Positions 44,398 to 54,957 of a stretch of DNA of 64,000 bases are shown piece by piece (position 1 is the stretch's first letter; every line of letters begins with the position of its first letter). The position numbers and the translations under genes are program-made. Under the pieces are notes generated by a model. The model ran no database searches, was not told where the DNA came from, and worked only from the letters and a program-made list of their open reading frames with translations. Source of the DNA: Triplophysa rosa (lineage: Eukaryota; Chordata; Actinopteri; Cypriniformes; Nemacheilidae); assembly GCF_024868665.1 (NCBI RefSeq), contig NC_079912.1:13952948-14016947 (forward strand). The letters run 5' to 3'.

Positions 44398-44853
44398 TAG
44401 ACCATTCCAGATTTTCATTTAATCAGCATATCTAGATGTATTGTGGCCATGCCAGTGTCTGTTACATTTCAACAAAATCAAACCTCAGGAGTGACAAAGT
44501 CATCCAACAGGAATGTGAAAGACTGACAGAATGACAAGACACGAAAACCGATAAATGAGGTTATGTGATAATGAGGTTAGCAGGTTATCATATAAAAATA
44601 TATATTTTTGAACTTTTTCTAAATACTGTTGCTTAAAATTGAATATGAACCTGTTTTCTTTGCAGTATTTGATGAAAAAATACTAAAAATAAACAGAGCA
44701 TCTTTTATTTGAAGTTTGAAGAAATCTTGTTAGTAGTTCACAGAATTAAGCAAAAAGGATCATTTAACCTAAACTGTGAACACATACCTATAAATATTCA
44801 ATTCAGAAAAACTGGAAATCATTTGAAAATGGTCTCTTAATTTTTTACGCGGC
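44398..44853. mobile_element. MITE copy related to 33748, in the CARD gene 3' region
   Basis: It shares TTTCAACAAAATCAAACCTC and AGGAGTGACAAAGTC with the 33748 copy in the same order, and ends GGTCTCTTAATTTTTTACGC, an altered version of the same terminus. It lies between the CARD stop codon and the candidate poly(A) signal, so it would be transcribed in the 3' UTR. Confidence 0.78.
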
Positions 44854-44995
44854 AGTAATTCTCTGTTGTATGGAAGTACTATAATTATGATCAAGTTTAC
44901 TAGAATTAGTAAAGGTTTTTAGTTTCAAATACTACTGTGTTCCATTTTTGGTTGCTGTGATTAGAAAATGATTGCAGTGAAATGTGACAACAACA

Positions 44996-45001
44996 AATAA
45001 A
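44996..45001 (+). terminator. candidate poly(A) signal of the CARD gene
   Basis: AATAAA on the plus strand about 700 bases after the stop codon. It faces the spice1 poly(A) signal 20 bases further on. Confidence 0.5.
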
Positions 45002-45019
45002 GCATTTCATTATCAAAAT

Positions 45020-45025
45020 TTTATT
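45020..45025 (-). terminator. candidate poly(A) signal of spice1
   Basis: TTTATT on the plus strand is AATAAA on the minus strand, about 340 bases beyond the spice1 stop codon at 45367. Confidence 0.55.
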
Positions 45026-45366
45026 GTCGCACCATGCAGTTCTTTACAAAAGAAGAGAAACAATGCAATAAATTAGTTACAGTCAGTTTCTAGACACTTT
45101 GATATTTAAAATAAGTTTAAAAGAAACTGTATATACTTCATGTAAAATATGAACTCTAAATTTAACTTTATTAAATTTAAATGTCTGTCCATTCTAACAC
45201 TTGATTTTTCATTCTCGTTATTGCTGACAAATATGCTGTCCACATAATCAGAACTTTACAGAAACATGAGCCGTACGCTTTGAATGAGGACCCGATATTA
45301 GGATGCATTTAAAATGCGATTGCAAATGTAGCATTTTACATAACTTGTCCTTTTCCTGAACTCAAG

Positions 45367-48300
45367 TTATTTGACGTGAGCGGACAAAGCAAACCAGCCC
45401 TCTCCTTTCACCTTGCCCACCTGTCAGAAATAAAAACAAAACGCTGTCAACACTTCCTACCTATAAATGTATAAATAAAGGTTTGTGTGTAACAATGAGG
45501 TGCTAATTGTGATGTAACTGTGTGATACGCACTTGATTCTGAATGCTTTGGACTTCCACACTGTCTAAACGTTGTGGTGATAGTCTTCCAGCGGAACTGA
45601 GAAAAAAGCTGATTTTAAAAGATTTCATCGATTTACAAAAACACCTTATTGATTCCTTAGTGTTATGGTGACAGAGCAGAACGGAACTGTCTAGTCTGTT
45701 GCAATAACTCACCTTACAGTGGGCTGTGGTGAATGGTTTCTCTCAGGAATTGTCAGAGATGGCTCTGGCGTTAAGCCTTTAACAGCTGCAAAACATTCAA
45801 CAGTCAATATATGTAAGTCACTCCTATACTCAAGCTTCAGAGACATTCTGTAGAAAGTAAAAGGCGAGTAAAAACAGAGTTCTAATAGGATAACCCAAGA
45901 TGGATACCAGTCAGGTGTATTGTAGACAGGGTGACACACACCTGTATACATGCCGGTGGAATGATGTGGTACTGGAGAAATTGCAGGGGAAACTCTAAGA
46001 GACGAACTCTGTTTCTGTTGCTCAATGAGTTCTAATAGTTTAGCTCTAGCTTCTGCGGTTTGTCGGTTCAACTCCTTCAGTTTTTGTTCAATATCTGTCG
46101 TTGAAGATCTCTGTACACAAACAGGCTGGACAAAAAACATGCAAGTTACAAAACAACCACATCCAAGTTAAAAGAATAATTTACAGACTTCACCTTAGAA
46201 TAAATCTTCAGTAAGCATCTTACCCGCTGTGTGTGTTGTTGATCTGTAGAGGGCGATGCTTGTCTAGCTACAAAACTGGTTGAAGACAACCTGGTGGCAC
46301 TCTGCTCTCTGGATACTGATGCTCCAGCTGGAGTTGGGCGGTTTTGATCCAGCTTGTCCTGGATTTCTGCATTCTGACGTGTCAACTCGACAACATCCCC
46401 GATCATGGCATCCTGGGAAAGAAAGTCCAGCAGAGGAGTGGGACGTGGCAGGCTGGCGAATGAGGAAGGAGAACAGGGGATGTCCAAATCCTCCAGTGAA
46501 CCCTGACTTCCTGTTGGAGTGCAGGAGCCACTATAGGGCAGCGGGAGTGCGTGTGATCGTGCGTAAGACACTGGTAGAAGCAAGATGTCAATGAATCATA
46601 CTGTCATTAATGTCAGATGACTGTAAAATTGTTTTGGGGGAATTCTTTTCAATTCAGACTGACCTGCAGGGGGCAGACCATCTCTCTGCCGAGGAGGAGA
46701 GAGCAGCACAGCTCTAGTGATGGTGTCCTGTTGCTGTACATGTTGATCTTTTTCAATACAGCCATGTTTTGTCTCATGATACTCACCTTCTACAGAACAC
46801 AACATGACCATCTTCATTATTTACATTTTTAAACAACCATAGATTCTTCAACACAGTTAACTGTACTGATATGCAAATACGGTTAACAGGTTTGCTATGT
46901 GCAAATACAGAGTTTGCAGTTGTTACTTTGAGCCGTGTCGTCTGGAATGTGAACTGCAGAATCTGATCCTCCCAGAAACAGCACTACAGCATCGAGACGC
47001 TGCTCCAGTTCAGATACCTGCTGCTGAAACCTCACCTGTGTAGAAGCGACATGTACACACAACATCAATACATCATCCGAATGAACAAAATATAACATTG
47101 CTGTAGATCTTAGCTCACCTGCAGAGCAGCCGTCTCCTCTCGCATTGTGAGTGACTCCACAGTCAGGGCATCGATCAAAGCCCTCTGCTCCTTCACAACC
47201 TCCTCTAGCTTTCTTGTCTTCTCTGCCTCCTTTTGAGACTGCTCTACTTTCTGTGTTTTGTCACAAGGCATTCAGATATCAACCTTATGTTTATCAATAT
47301 AAAAAGGAAGTGACAGATTTCGAAAGAATACATGACTACAAATTTAACAAGCATGACCTTTGACTTTAAGAAAAAATGTACAAAATCACATTCAATCACC
47401 AACCATATTATATAGGAAGACTAGCTTGCCAGGCTTATGAATTTGACGTGTATACTGTATAATCTTACCTTTCTTGAATGACTGGCTAGACGTCCAAGCG
47501 TAGCTACTAAAGCTACAGAGAAGCCGGTCAGGCCCTGTTTCCATTGCTGATGACCAGCTTCAGAGCTCGAAGGCTCCTGTGGATCCAGAGAGTCCAGTTC
47601 ATTCTCTACCTGCTCTAGCATACTCTGTAGAAGCTCCAGACTAGACTGGTTCCCTGCCAAAGAACTCAATCCTGAGCCGTTCAGACCGGTGGTGTTTCTT
47701 GAGCGCCCTCTACTGCCCTTAGGACCTGAAATACAAGTTATCCCTCTATAATAATGCAAAAAAGTATAATATAATAAGGTTTTATTTTCACATTGAAGTA
47801 TGTAGTATGTTGCATTTATATCCACATTCTATTTTAACCTTCACATTATGGACAAGGGATATTGGGGTCTCGCACCAAAGTTACAAAAAAAACATCTTTA
47901 ATCGTGTTGATATAAAACCCATAACCCGCTGTCAAATGTAATCAAATGTACACGCATTATTTCTACACACCTGATTTAGTGGAAGCAGACTCAGGATTGA
48001 GAACCTGGTTGACGTGTAACGTGCCATATGGAAAGGACTTTGTCCTGCATTTATTTCTTTTTCTGAAAACAAGCATTTACATCATGAAGCGATTTGAAAT
48101 TGAAGATGTTAAAAGAAATATGGATGGTCTTTTGTACCTGTGCATTTCAGAAGCAGAACTGAAGTGTTCTAAAGTATCCTGATCTTCTTCGTCATATTCC
48201 TCTTCAAACTCCTCCAATTCATTCAGTGCCTAAAAAAAGACAACCAAATTGAGCCCTTAGACAACTTGTCAACAAGATATATCATTGGTCCATCGAGTGT

Positions 48301-49428
48301 CTCGATGGTTCTCTGGTGGTTGCCTGCTTAAAGCAAGCTCACAGAAGTACTTCATCCTCAAACTCAAATTTTGTTATTACTTTTCTGAGAAACACGCAAA
48401 AAGGCGTTCAAAACCTGTATGGTTTTCTTTCTTCTGTGGAACACAAAGCAAGATATTTTGAGAAATTGTTGAGTGGTTTTGTGCCGTACAATGGAAGTCA
48501 ATGAGGGCCAGTCTTGTTCGGTTACTAACATTCTTCAAAATATGTTCTTTTGCGTTCTGCAGAAGAAAGCGATGCAAAGCAAAGTTGTACCTGTTGATCC
48601 ATCATAGATTGGCTGAGTAGTGACAGCTGTGTTGGAGGGTCAGGTCTTTGATGAACAGGAAGCTCAGAGTCTGAGTCACAATCAGGTGCCATTGTAATGG
48701 TGGGGAACCCTAAAACACAACAACTTAGGAGTGTGCATATACCTTCTTCAATAATAGCCAAAACTGTTTGTGTCTCACAAGCATTGACTACCTGTGTGCC
48801 GACGGGGTTCATCCCCAAACAGGTCTTTCACTAGAGCCAAAGCTTTGTCTGACCGTGCAATAACATCCCGCAACTGGCACTGGTCAGAGAATACCTAAAT
48901 AATTAGATTTATCCTCAGTAAGAGTTCTTTTTAAGTATTAAAGATTACAATTACATAATATTCTATACCTCTCTGATGATGTTGAGCCTGGCTTTATCAA
49001 GTCCTGGTGGGCTGGGGGGCTGATTCTTCATCCTTCGGCGTGATGCATTTTCTCTTAATTCCCACTGTGCCGCAACCCTGTTCTGAGACCTGTGCCTCTC
49101 ATGGCGTCTGGCCTGAGAAGGCAAGAAATCGTTTTTTTATTAATTGCAAACAAACACTTATATATTCACCAGCATGTTTTAAAGAAAACTCCTTACCAGT
49201 TCATCTGGTGTTGCTTTATGCACTGAAAGATCATTGACTGTGCTCTACATGAAAATAAAGGACAAAAAATGAAAGATACCACTTTCAAAAGGGACAAGAT
49301 TATGATTGTGATTATGTTTGGAGTCTGTTTCTTACCACCCATTCCTTCTTGGGTGCAGACACCTTCTTGGTTCGCACGGGTCTTTTACCCGGACCATATA
49401 AATGACGGTTCATCCGCACTAAAGACAT
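45367..49428 (-). CDS. spice1: spice1, spindle and centriole-associated protein 1
   Basis: SPICE1 (CCDC52) is a coiled-coil protein of centrioles and spindle needed for centriole duplication and chromosome congression. Sixteen coding exons on the minus strand: 49428-49336, 49244-49197, 49112-48969, 48894-48792, 48709-48591, 48229-48138, 48062-47971, 47725-47469, 47250-47119, 47035-46927, 46789-46664, 46570-46224, 46125-45942, 45785-45713, 45596-45533 and 45420-45367. Phase closes throughout (2037 nt, 678 residues). Landmarks match human SPICE1 as I recall it: the MSLVRMNR start, VNDLSVHKATPDELARRHE, SDQCQLRDVI, TGFPTITMAPD, the coiled coil around EEVVKEQRALIDALTVE, VLLSPPRQR, KLLELIEQQKQ and the end GEGWFALSAHVK. 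It is shorter than the human protein (about 855 residues), mainly in the low-complexity middle. The second and seventh exons are small and easily missed. Confidence 0.96.
48350..48570. mobile_element. TTAA-type MITE fragment (copy 7) in a spice1 intron
   Basis: It contains AACCTGTATGGTTTTCTTTC, TGGAAGTCAATGAGGG and TTCTGCAGAAGAAAG, the core of the family at 23421. The outer ends are lost. It stops about 20 bases short of the exon boundary at 48591. Confidence 0.75.
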
Positions 49429-49453
49429 CTCACATTGACAGACGCAGATGTCA

Positions 49454-49800
49454 CCTATAGAAACAAAAAGTACACTGTTGGACAAAACATACGGCATATT
49501 TATTCTAACGTTTCTTTACTATTTCTGTAAACCTGTAAATTGAAATCATTATGGATTGTAACTGAAACACATGTAACTTATGTGATGATAGTTAGCTGTT
49601 AAATCAAGCATATCCTTACCAACATTCTTGCTAAACACAGTGGTTAGATCTCATAAGTCAGATCTTCCTAACAAAAACGTATTCCTTTATTACTTACTTT
49701 TTCTGAAACTGATGCAAAAACCGACGGATTCAAATGTTTGCGGCCGTTTGTTTTCGTTAGCACTGTAGTAACAAAAACAAGGAAGCGTTGATCAAGGATC
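49454..49800 (-). other. spice1: spice1 5' UTR intron and upstream non-coding exon
   Basis: The exon with the start codon opens at 49453 after an acceptor (TTTCTATAG on the minus strand). A minus-strand donor GTAAGT at 49697-49692 ends a likely non-coding first exon that extends upstream to roughly 49760-49810. The transcription start is not defined by sequence alone. Confidence 0.5.
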
Positions 49801-49904
49801 ATTTAAAAGCGCCGCTTAACCATATTTCAAAATAAAGGTGCACTGAGTCTGGGTGCTAATAAAATAAAATATTAAATAAAATAATAAAAATAAAATATTA
49901 AAAA

Positions 49905-49982
49905 ACTAAACAAAACTAAACAAAACTAAACTAAACTGAAGCAAAACTAAACTAAACTAAACTAAACTAAACTAAACTAAAT
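49905..49982. repeat. (CTAAA)n pentanucleotide repeat
   Basis: CTAAACTAAA-type units, near perfect at the right end, directly adjoin the 3' end of a minus-strand LINE fragment and probably represent its tail. Confidence 0.93.
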
Positions 49983-49989
49983 TGTTTTT

Positions 49990-50670
49990 AATGAATTTTT
50001 ACAGGTTTTTTATTATTTATTTTTTTATTAATAGCATATAAACAAGTTTACATACAAAAAAGGCATTGAATAAACAATATTAACAATTTACAATTCTCAA
50101 AGGCAGACATATTAGCAATTACAATATGTAACAATGAGTTTTTACATTAAGTGTACAATCTTGAATAGCAATAACGGAAAAGATAAAAAAAAGATAAAAT
50201 AAAAATAAATAAATTGATATAAAAATAGTAAAAACATTTATAGAAGGTAAGTTCTTACAAGGAGTAGCAAGGAGTTATAGGGCACTTAGCTCACTGAAAA
50301 AACTGGCAACTTTAGTAGCTTTTACATTTGAAAGTGCATCAAGAGAGGCAGCAAAAATTTTAAGTTCATTAGAAAGGTGAGGAAGGATGGGGGGTTTCAG
50401 AAATCTGCATTTATGAATGAAGTGTTTAGCAACTTCAAGAAGGTTGTTAACCAAGTAATGTTGTGAACAATCTTTCTTAAGCACACCTTAATTTGTTTGT
50501 ATTCAATGGGATTTACACATGTAATTATACATGACATTTTACTGCACAATTGAGTCCAAAACAACTTTGAGTAATCACAGTAAAAAATATATGTTCAGTG
50601 GTTTCAATATCAATTTCACAGAATTGACAAGAGTTTTCTCCAACATCAAATTTTGATTTGATAAAGAATT
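49990..50670 (-). mobile_element. decayed LINE 3' end
   Basis: Read on the minus strand, a frame near 50600 gives a CQFCEIDIETTEHIFF segment, the Cys/His motif typical of the C-terminus of L1/Tx1-like reverse transcriptase proteins. Further along, 50484-50275 reads HYLVNNLLEVAKHFIHKCRF, also typical of that region. Several stops and frameshifts separate them. An AT-rich 3' tail and a CTAAA repeat follow. Confidence 0.65.
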
Positions 50671-51643
50671 TTTCCAGGGGTTTCAGAACAGCGTAACAGA
50701 TATTGCGTCATGAAGCAGGCGTGGCCTATTTGAGAATCTGCATAAGTCAATGATCATGCGCAGTTTTACAAGACAGGCCCTTAACTTCAAATGCCCGTCC
50801 AGTGTCGCAGTGGTTTCAGACAAAATAGCATTAACATTCATACTGTAATAACATAAGATACCTGTCTGCGATCGCATGTGTGTCATACAGATATGAGTTC
50901 ACATGTGCGCGATCACAGGGTTTTACAGACAGTTATGACATCAGATGTGCGCGTTGAATCTTAGACAAGTGTTTACGTGGCAAAGTGATGAATATACATA
51001 ATGAAACATTATGTTTTATTATCTTAGAATGAGCTATTTCTATCTATCTATCTCTTTCTATCCCCTTATGGAATTCGCCATGTTGTTTCTACAGTAGCCC
51101 TAAAGGGACAAACTGCTCTACAGAGCCTGTTTTGTGAATATGTTATCTTCTTCGGCAAAGAAGCGAAAACATGACAACATCTTAGTCCTGTGCCAGCCAC
51201 CGTAGTGTTTCGAAAGGGAAGGGGTGGAGCGAGCCGTTGGTTGCAATTCACAACCTCACCACTAAATGCCACTACATTTCATACACTGGACCTTTAAGTT
51301 TTAAATTTACTTTTATTTTTATTATCAATATTAAATATATTTAAATCAATACATATACTTTTTAGGTACTTGGTTTTTTTTAAGAGTAAGATGTTACTTT
51401 CCTATGATATATCAAAGCCACACAAAGAGTTTGTGCTACAGTGAGTTCCCCATGCGTGACTGTCTGTCTCATTATCTTCTTATGTTTCTATTATTTAACG
51501 CAATATGCGGCACACCCTGATTTATGTTGTTTGTCATGTGATTTTGCCTCGTAAGTGGAGGAAGGTATTTGAATTGTTCTGTATAGGTACAACGTCAGGT
51601 GGACGTGTGTTAGCTTATGAGATCTGTTTGTGCTGGTCTGATC
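50670..51643. other. intergenic repeats between spice1 and the FN3 gene
   Basis: No gene seen. The stretch at about 51060-51298 ends CATACACTGGACCTTTAA and resembles a dispersed fish element. The rest is AT-rich with no recognisable feature. The FN3 gene promoter must lie towards the right side. Confidence 0.5.
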
Positions 51644-54086
51644 ATGGCTGGAGTTGTGATGATGATGCTGTTCTTCTGTATAGTTACGTGGGTGAGTAAT
51701 GACATATGAAACAACTGCTATAAGGTGATTCATGCTCATGCTTTAAAAACAATGTTTTACATTAATGATAGCCTGCCAAGTTTATTAAACAAAAAATAAA
51801 TTATAATGTAGAAACAAGTACCTTAAAGTGGCCATTAAATATTTACATTTTTATTGCTCACGAAAAAAGATGCAAATTGACCTTTTATTGTGACTACTGT
51901 AACGATGTAGTTTTGTGACATAAGTAAAGATTTTTGTAATCGTTTAAGCATGTCATCCTAAACACTAAACATTTTGCGTTTGATACTGTAGGGGGTTTAC
52001 AGTAAAAGACCCGTAGACCAGTTATGGATGAATGAAGACAAGAAGTCAGGATTGTAATTAACAGAAGAAAATTTACTGAAGAAAAATAGTTTGTAGTCCA
52101 GCAGAAGTCAGCTTCAGCACTCTCAAGGAGTTTCACAGGCCGACCTGCCTAATATCCAAAATGCAGTAGTATTTAAGCTAACAGAGTCAACTAACTACAT
52201 CATTACTTAGGGAAATCAAGCTCACATGATTGGTTATCAATAGATAAACAAGAACACAAAGCTCTCAAACACTTCTGGAGTCATGAGACATGACATATAG
52301 ATTATCAAAGATGACAGGCATGTACTATAATACGAATTAAAACATGACGTTACGTCTGTCTCGTGATTTTCCACTCTTTCTCACTTTCCTGAAGCAATAC
52401 AATCACACATACACAAACTCCTCAAGGGTAGAGTGTGTGCTAACGGAAGATGTTTTCAAACATGATGATAAGAAGTCCCTTTTCACAGTCATACTGACCT
52501 AGCAGGAAGAGAGAGCCTAAGCATTCATTAGAGACTTAAACCATGAATTATTCCCTACTTTCTGTATCAGAAAAGGTTGGTGTTAATCGTGCTTAAATCA
52601 TCAATTTAAAATAAGATAATGCTGAATAATAATTGATTAATATTTGTCAAAACCACATAAAAGTATTTATATTTGAAATAAGGAGAAGCCATGGCACCGG
52701 TCCCTTCAATACAGAGAATAAGCCTTTATTTAATTTAACCTCACAATACTGTGATATGTCCCTTGTAACAATTTCTTTGTGTTTCAACTAGCCCCGGCTT
52801 AAAGTTTTGATATAAACAGTTTCTGGTTGCTTAGCATTTATTTCCTTACTACTAAAAATGTTGACATTATATCAAGTGAAATGAACAATTTATTGTATGT
52901 AACTCTTTTTTGACTAATGACACTATACACTGCAGGTCAATACAGATGCCCAGACGTTCCTTTCTTCTATTTGTAAGTGTAAAAAAACATATTTAGCATT
53001 TGACCTCTTCCTTATTTCAGATCTGTACTTCCCTAGTTGGTTTTCTACAATAGGCTAGTAATCTGTGGAGCGCTGCAAGATGTGTGTACTGTTTTTTCTC
53101 TATTTCAGCTTCACTTAATTTTAGCTTTGGGCTTGTAGCACTTGAGGAAAGTAATGCAACTGTTGTACATTTCTTATTTCAACCTCTTTCTTATACAAAG
53201 AGATTGTAATCTTGTCCCTGTTTCTTCAGCTCCATCGACCGTCAGGGGTCTACGCTGTGAGTATTCGTGGACGAACAAGACTGTGATTCCAGTATGGGAT
53301 CATCCCAACGTTGTGCAGTCTACATATCAATTTGAGGTGCAAGTAAATGGAAGAAGTCCAAAAATCGTCAATGAAACAAAGTATCGGATTGATGATGTGT
53401 CGTCAGTTGAGTATTTTGACGTCAGCATTACTTCACTTTATGGATGCAGGAGAAGCAGACCGACGTCAATCCGGTGTAAAACCAAATTAAGAGGTAAGAA
53501 TCAGCAGGGATCATAATACATTACTGAATGTCTGATTAAGAATTTTAAATGTTTTAAATAAATGATGAATACATTGAATTCAGTTGTTTAGGCTATTTTA
53601 AAATAGGGCCTAATGCATTTTTTGCCTTAGGGGTCATTGTGGGATCTGCAGTGGCTGCTGTAAGCATCCTATTCATGATATGTGTGCTCATTTGCCATGA
53701 AGTCTTTATCAAGCTCAGATCTTTCAAATGGTTTGTATGTTTAGTACTTTATAAAACCTGTGTGTATGAAAGAGATCTAAGATAATTGCCAGGAAAAGAG
53801 CAAAATATATAGAAATATGGGCTACAATTCATGTTATTCATTTGGTCAAGTTGACTGTTGATCTTGTTTCTATAGGTCTTCAAGAGAGGTCGTGGTACAG
53901 ACTACTAACCAGGCGGTTTTTATTAATGGTTCTTCTGTTAACACACAAGAAACTAGCTATGAAGACCTAGACGTAAGCACACGTGTACAAGCACCTTATG
54001 AGATTTGTCGTCTCCCTCATTGCTTTAATGGGCCCTCAATTCAGGGAATAAATATCTCTGATGTAGTTGTTTATGAGAATTATTAA
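51644..54086 (+). CDS. small single-pass receptor with one FN3-like domain and tyrosine tail, 219 residues
   Basis: Five exons: 51644-51691, 52936-52972, 53230-53493, 53631-53730 and 53876-54086. All are GT-AG (the fourth donor, GTTTGT, is weak), phases agree and the total of 660 nt divides by three. Residues 1-16 (MAGVVMMMLFFCIVTW) are a signal peptide core. Residues 29-116 resemble a fibronectin-III fold (STVRGLRCEY, then TYQFEVQVNG and YFDVSITSLYGC) with three cysteines and NKT and NET glycosylation sites. Residues 118-138 form a membrane helix (VIVGSAVAAVSILFMICVL). The tail has a TSYEDL motif (Tyr178), PYEIC (Tyr191) and ends VVVYENY. TxYxxL resembles an ITSM/ITIM-type phosphotyrosine motif; function is inferred only. 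It could be a cytokine-receptor-like or CD45-ectodomain-like leukocyte protein, possibly truncated. I do not recognise an ortholog. Confidence 0.7.
51692..52935 (+). other. first intron of the FN3 gene
   Basis: 1.2 kb with no exon that fits the phase. The part from about 51990 to 52550 has mixed base composition unlike the AT-rich flanks and may be a decayed transposable element, but I see no terminal repeats. Confidence 0.5.
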
Positions 54087-54362
54087 TTAATAATTTATGT
54101 TGTTCTCTGATTGGGCAATGTCCATGAATAATTTTGCTTGCATCCACTCATAATCTTGGAAATAAAACAGTTGTTTTTAAATGATCATAAAAAATAATTC
54201 ACACATTTTTTTTACTGAATCAAGAACAAGGAGATCAAACTAAGATCAAATTAATGAAGGAATAAATTCATTTAAAATAAATAAATTAGTTTTCGGTAAA
54301 TCAATATGATTTTTGATGATAGATAAGTGATTCAATTGCAGAATGCAATATACAATATAGAC

Positions 54363-54613
54363 GGTTTCAACAGATGCACAAGCCTGGCCCCAAGTTAACT
54401 TCCGGTCTGTGTTTGACAGTCGGTCTGGCTAGTGGCTATAATATAACAATGTATTTTATATGTAATGAATATTAATAATACGTTCTATTCATATTTTATA
54501 TTAATTAGTATATTAGGCTAAAACTACTCAACAGTTATTGATTCTTTGCAGTGGTCTACCGCAAGTTAAGTTTAGGGCACGTAACGTTTGTTTATGTTGT
54601 TGCGGCTGAAACA
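54363..54613. mobile_element. MITE with AGACGGTTTCA / GCTGAAAC ends
   Basis: The left side AGACGGTTTCAACAG is mirrored by the right side GTTGCGGCTGAAAC. The interior CTACTCAACAGTTATTGATT is the reverse complement of a phrase at about 42612-42632. Located between the FN3 gene and rmc1. Confidence 0.65.
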
Positions 54614-54853
54614 TACAAATAGGAACAGGAAAAACATATTTCAGATATCATACAATAACAATGATATACAAAAGTACATAAAAATATAAATCATTTAAAA
54701 CTATTCTGGTATTGTTTAATATATAATATATTTATATTTTTGTGTTAATTAAATATAAGGAATTAAATTACATAATGTGAATTACGGAAGAAATAATAGA
54801 GAGGAAATTGCGAGTTATCGGGTTCGTCTCATTGGTTCAAAGGCGTCACGGCA

Positions 54854-54887
54854 GGTCACGTGGTCTTACGATTGTGTCACATGACAC
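54854..54887. promoter_or_regulatory. two E-box sites resembling TFEB/MITF (CLEAR/M-box) elements upstream of rmc1
   Basis: GTCACGTGG at 54855-54863 keeps eight bases of the CLEAR consensus GTCACGTGAC. TCACATGA at 54877-54884 is an M-box form. Both lie about 70-110 bases before the rmc1 start codon, in a short GC-balanced promoter-like stretch. Binding is inferred from motif likeness only. Confidence 0.45.
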
Positions 54888-54957
54888 GTCTCGCTCCTGA
54901 AGGACGCGGAAGTGGAGATCAAACCACTGCGGAATAAAAGTGGTTATATTCATATTT

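Noticed and set aside
52000..52550. Solo LTR in the first intron of the FN3 gene
   Set aside because: Composition is distinct, but no TG...CA ends or target duplication could be found.
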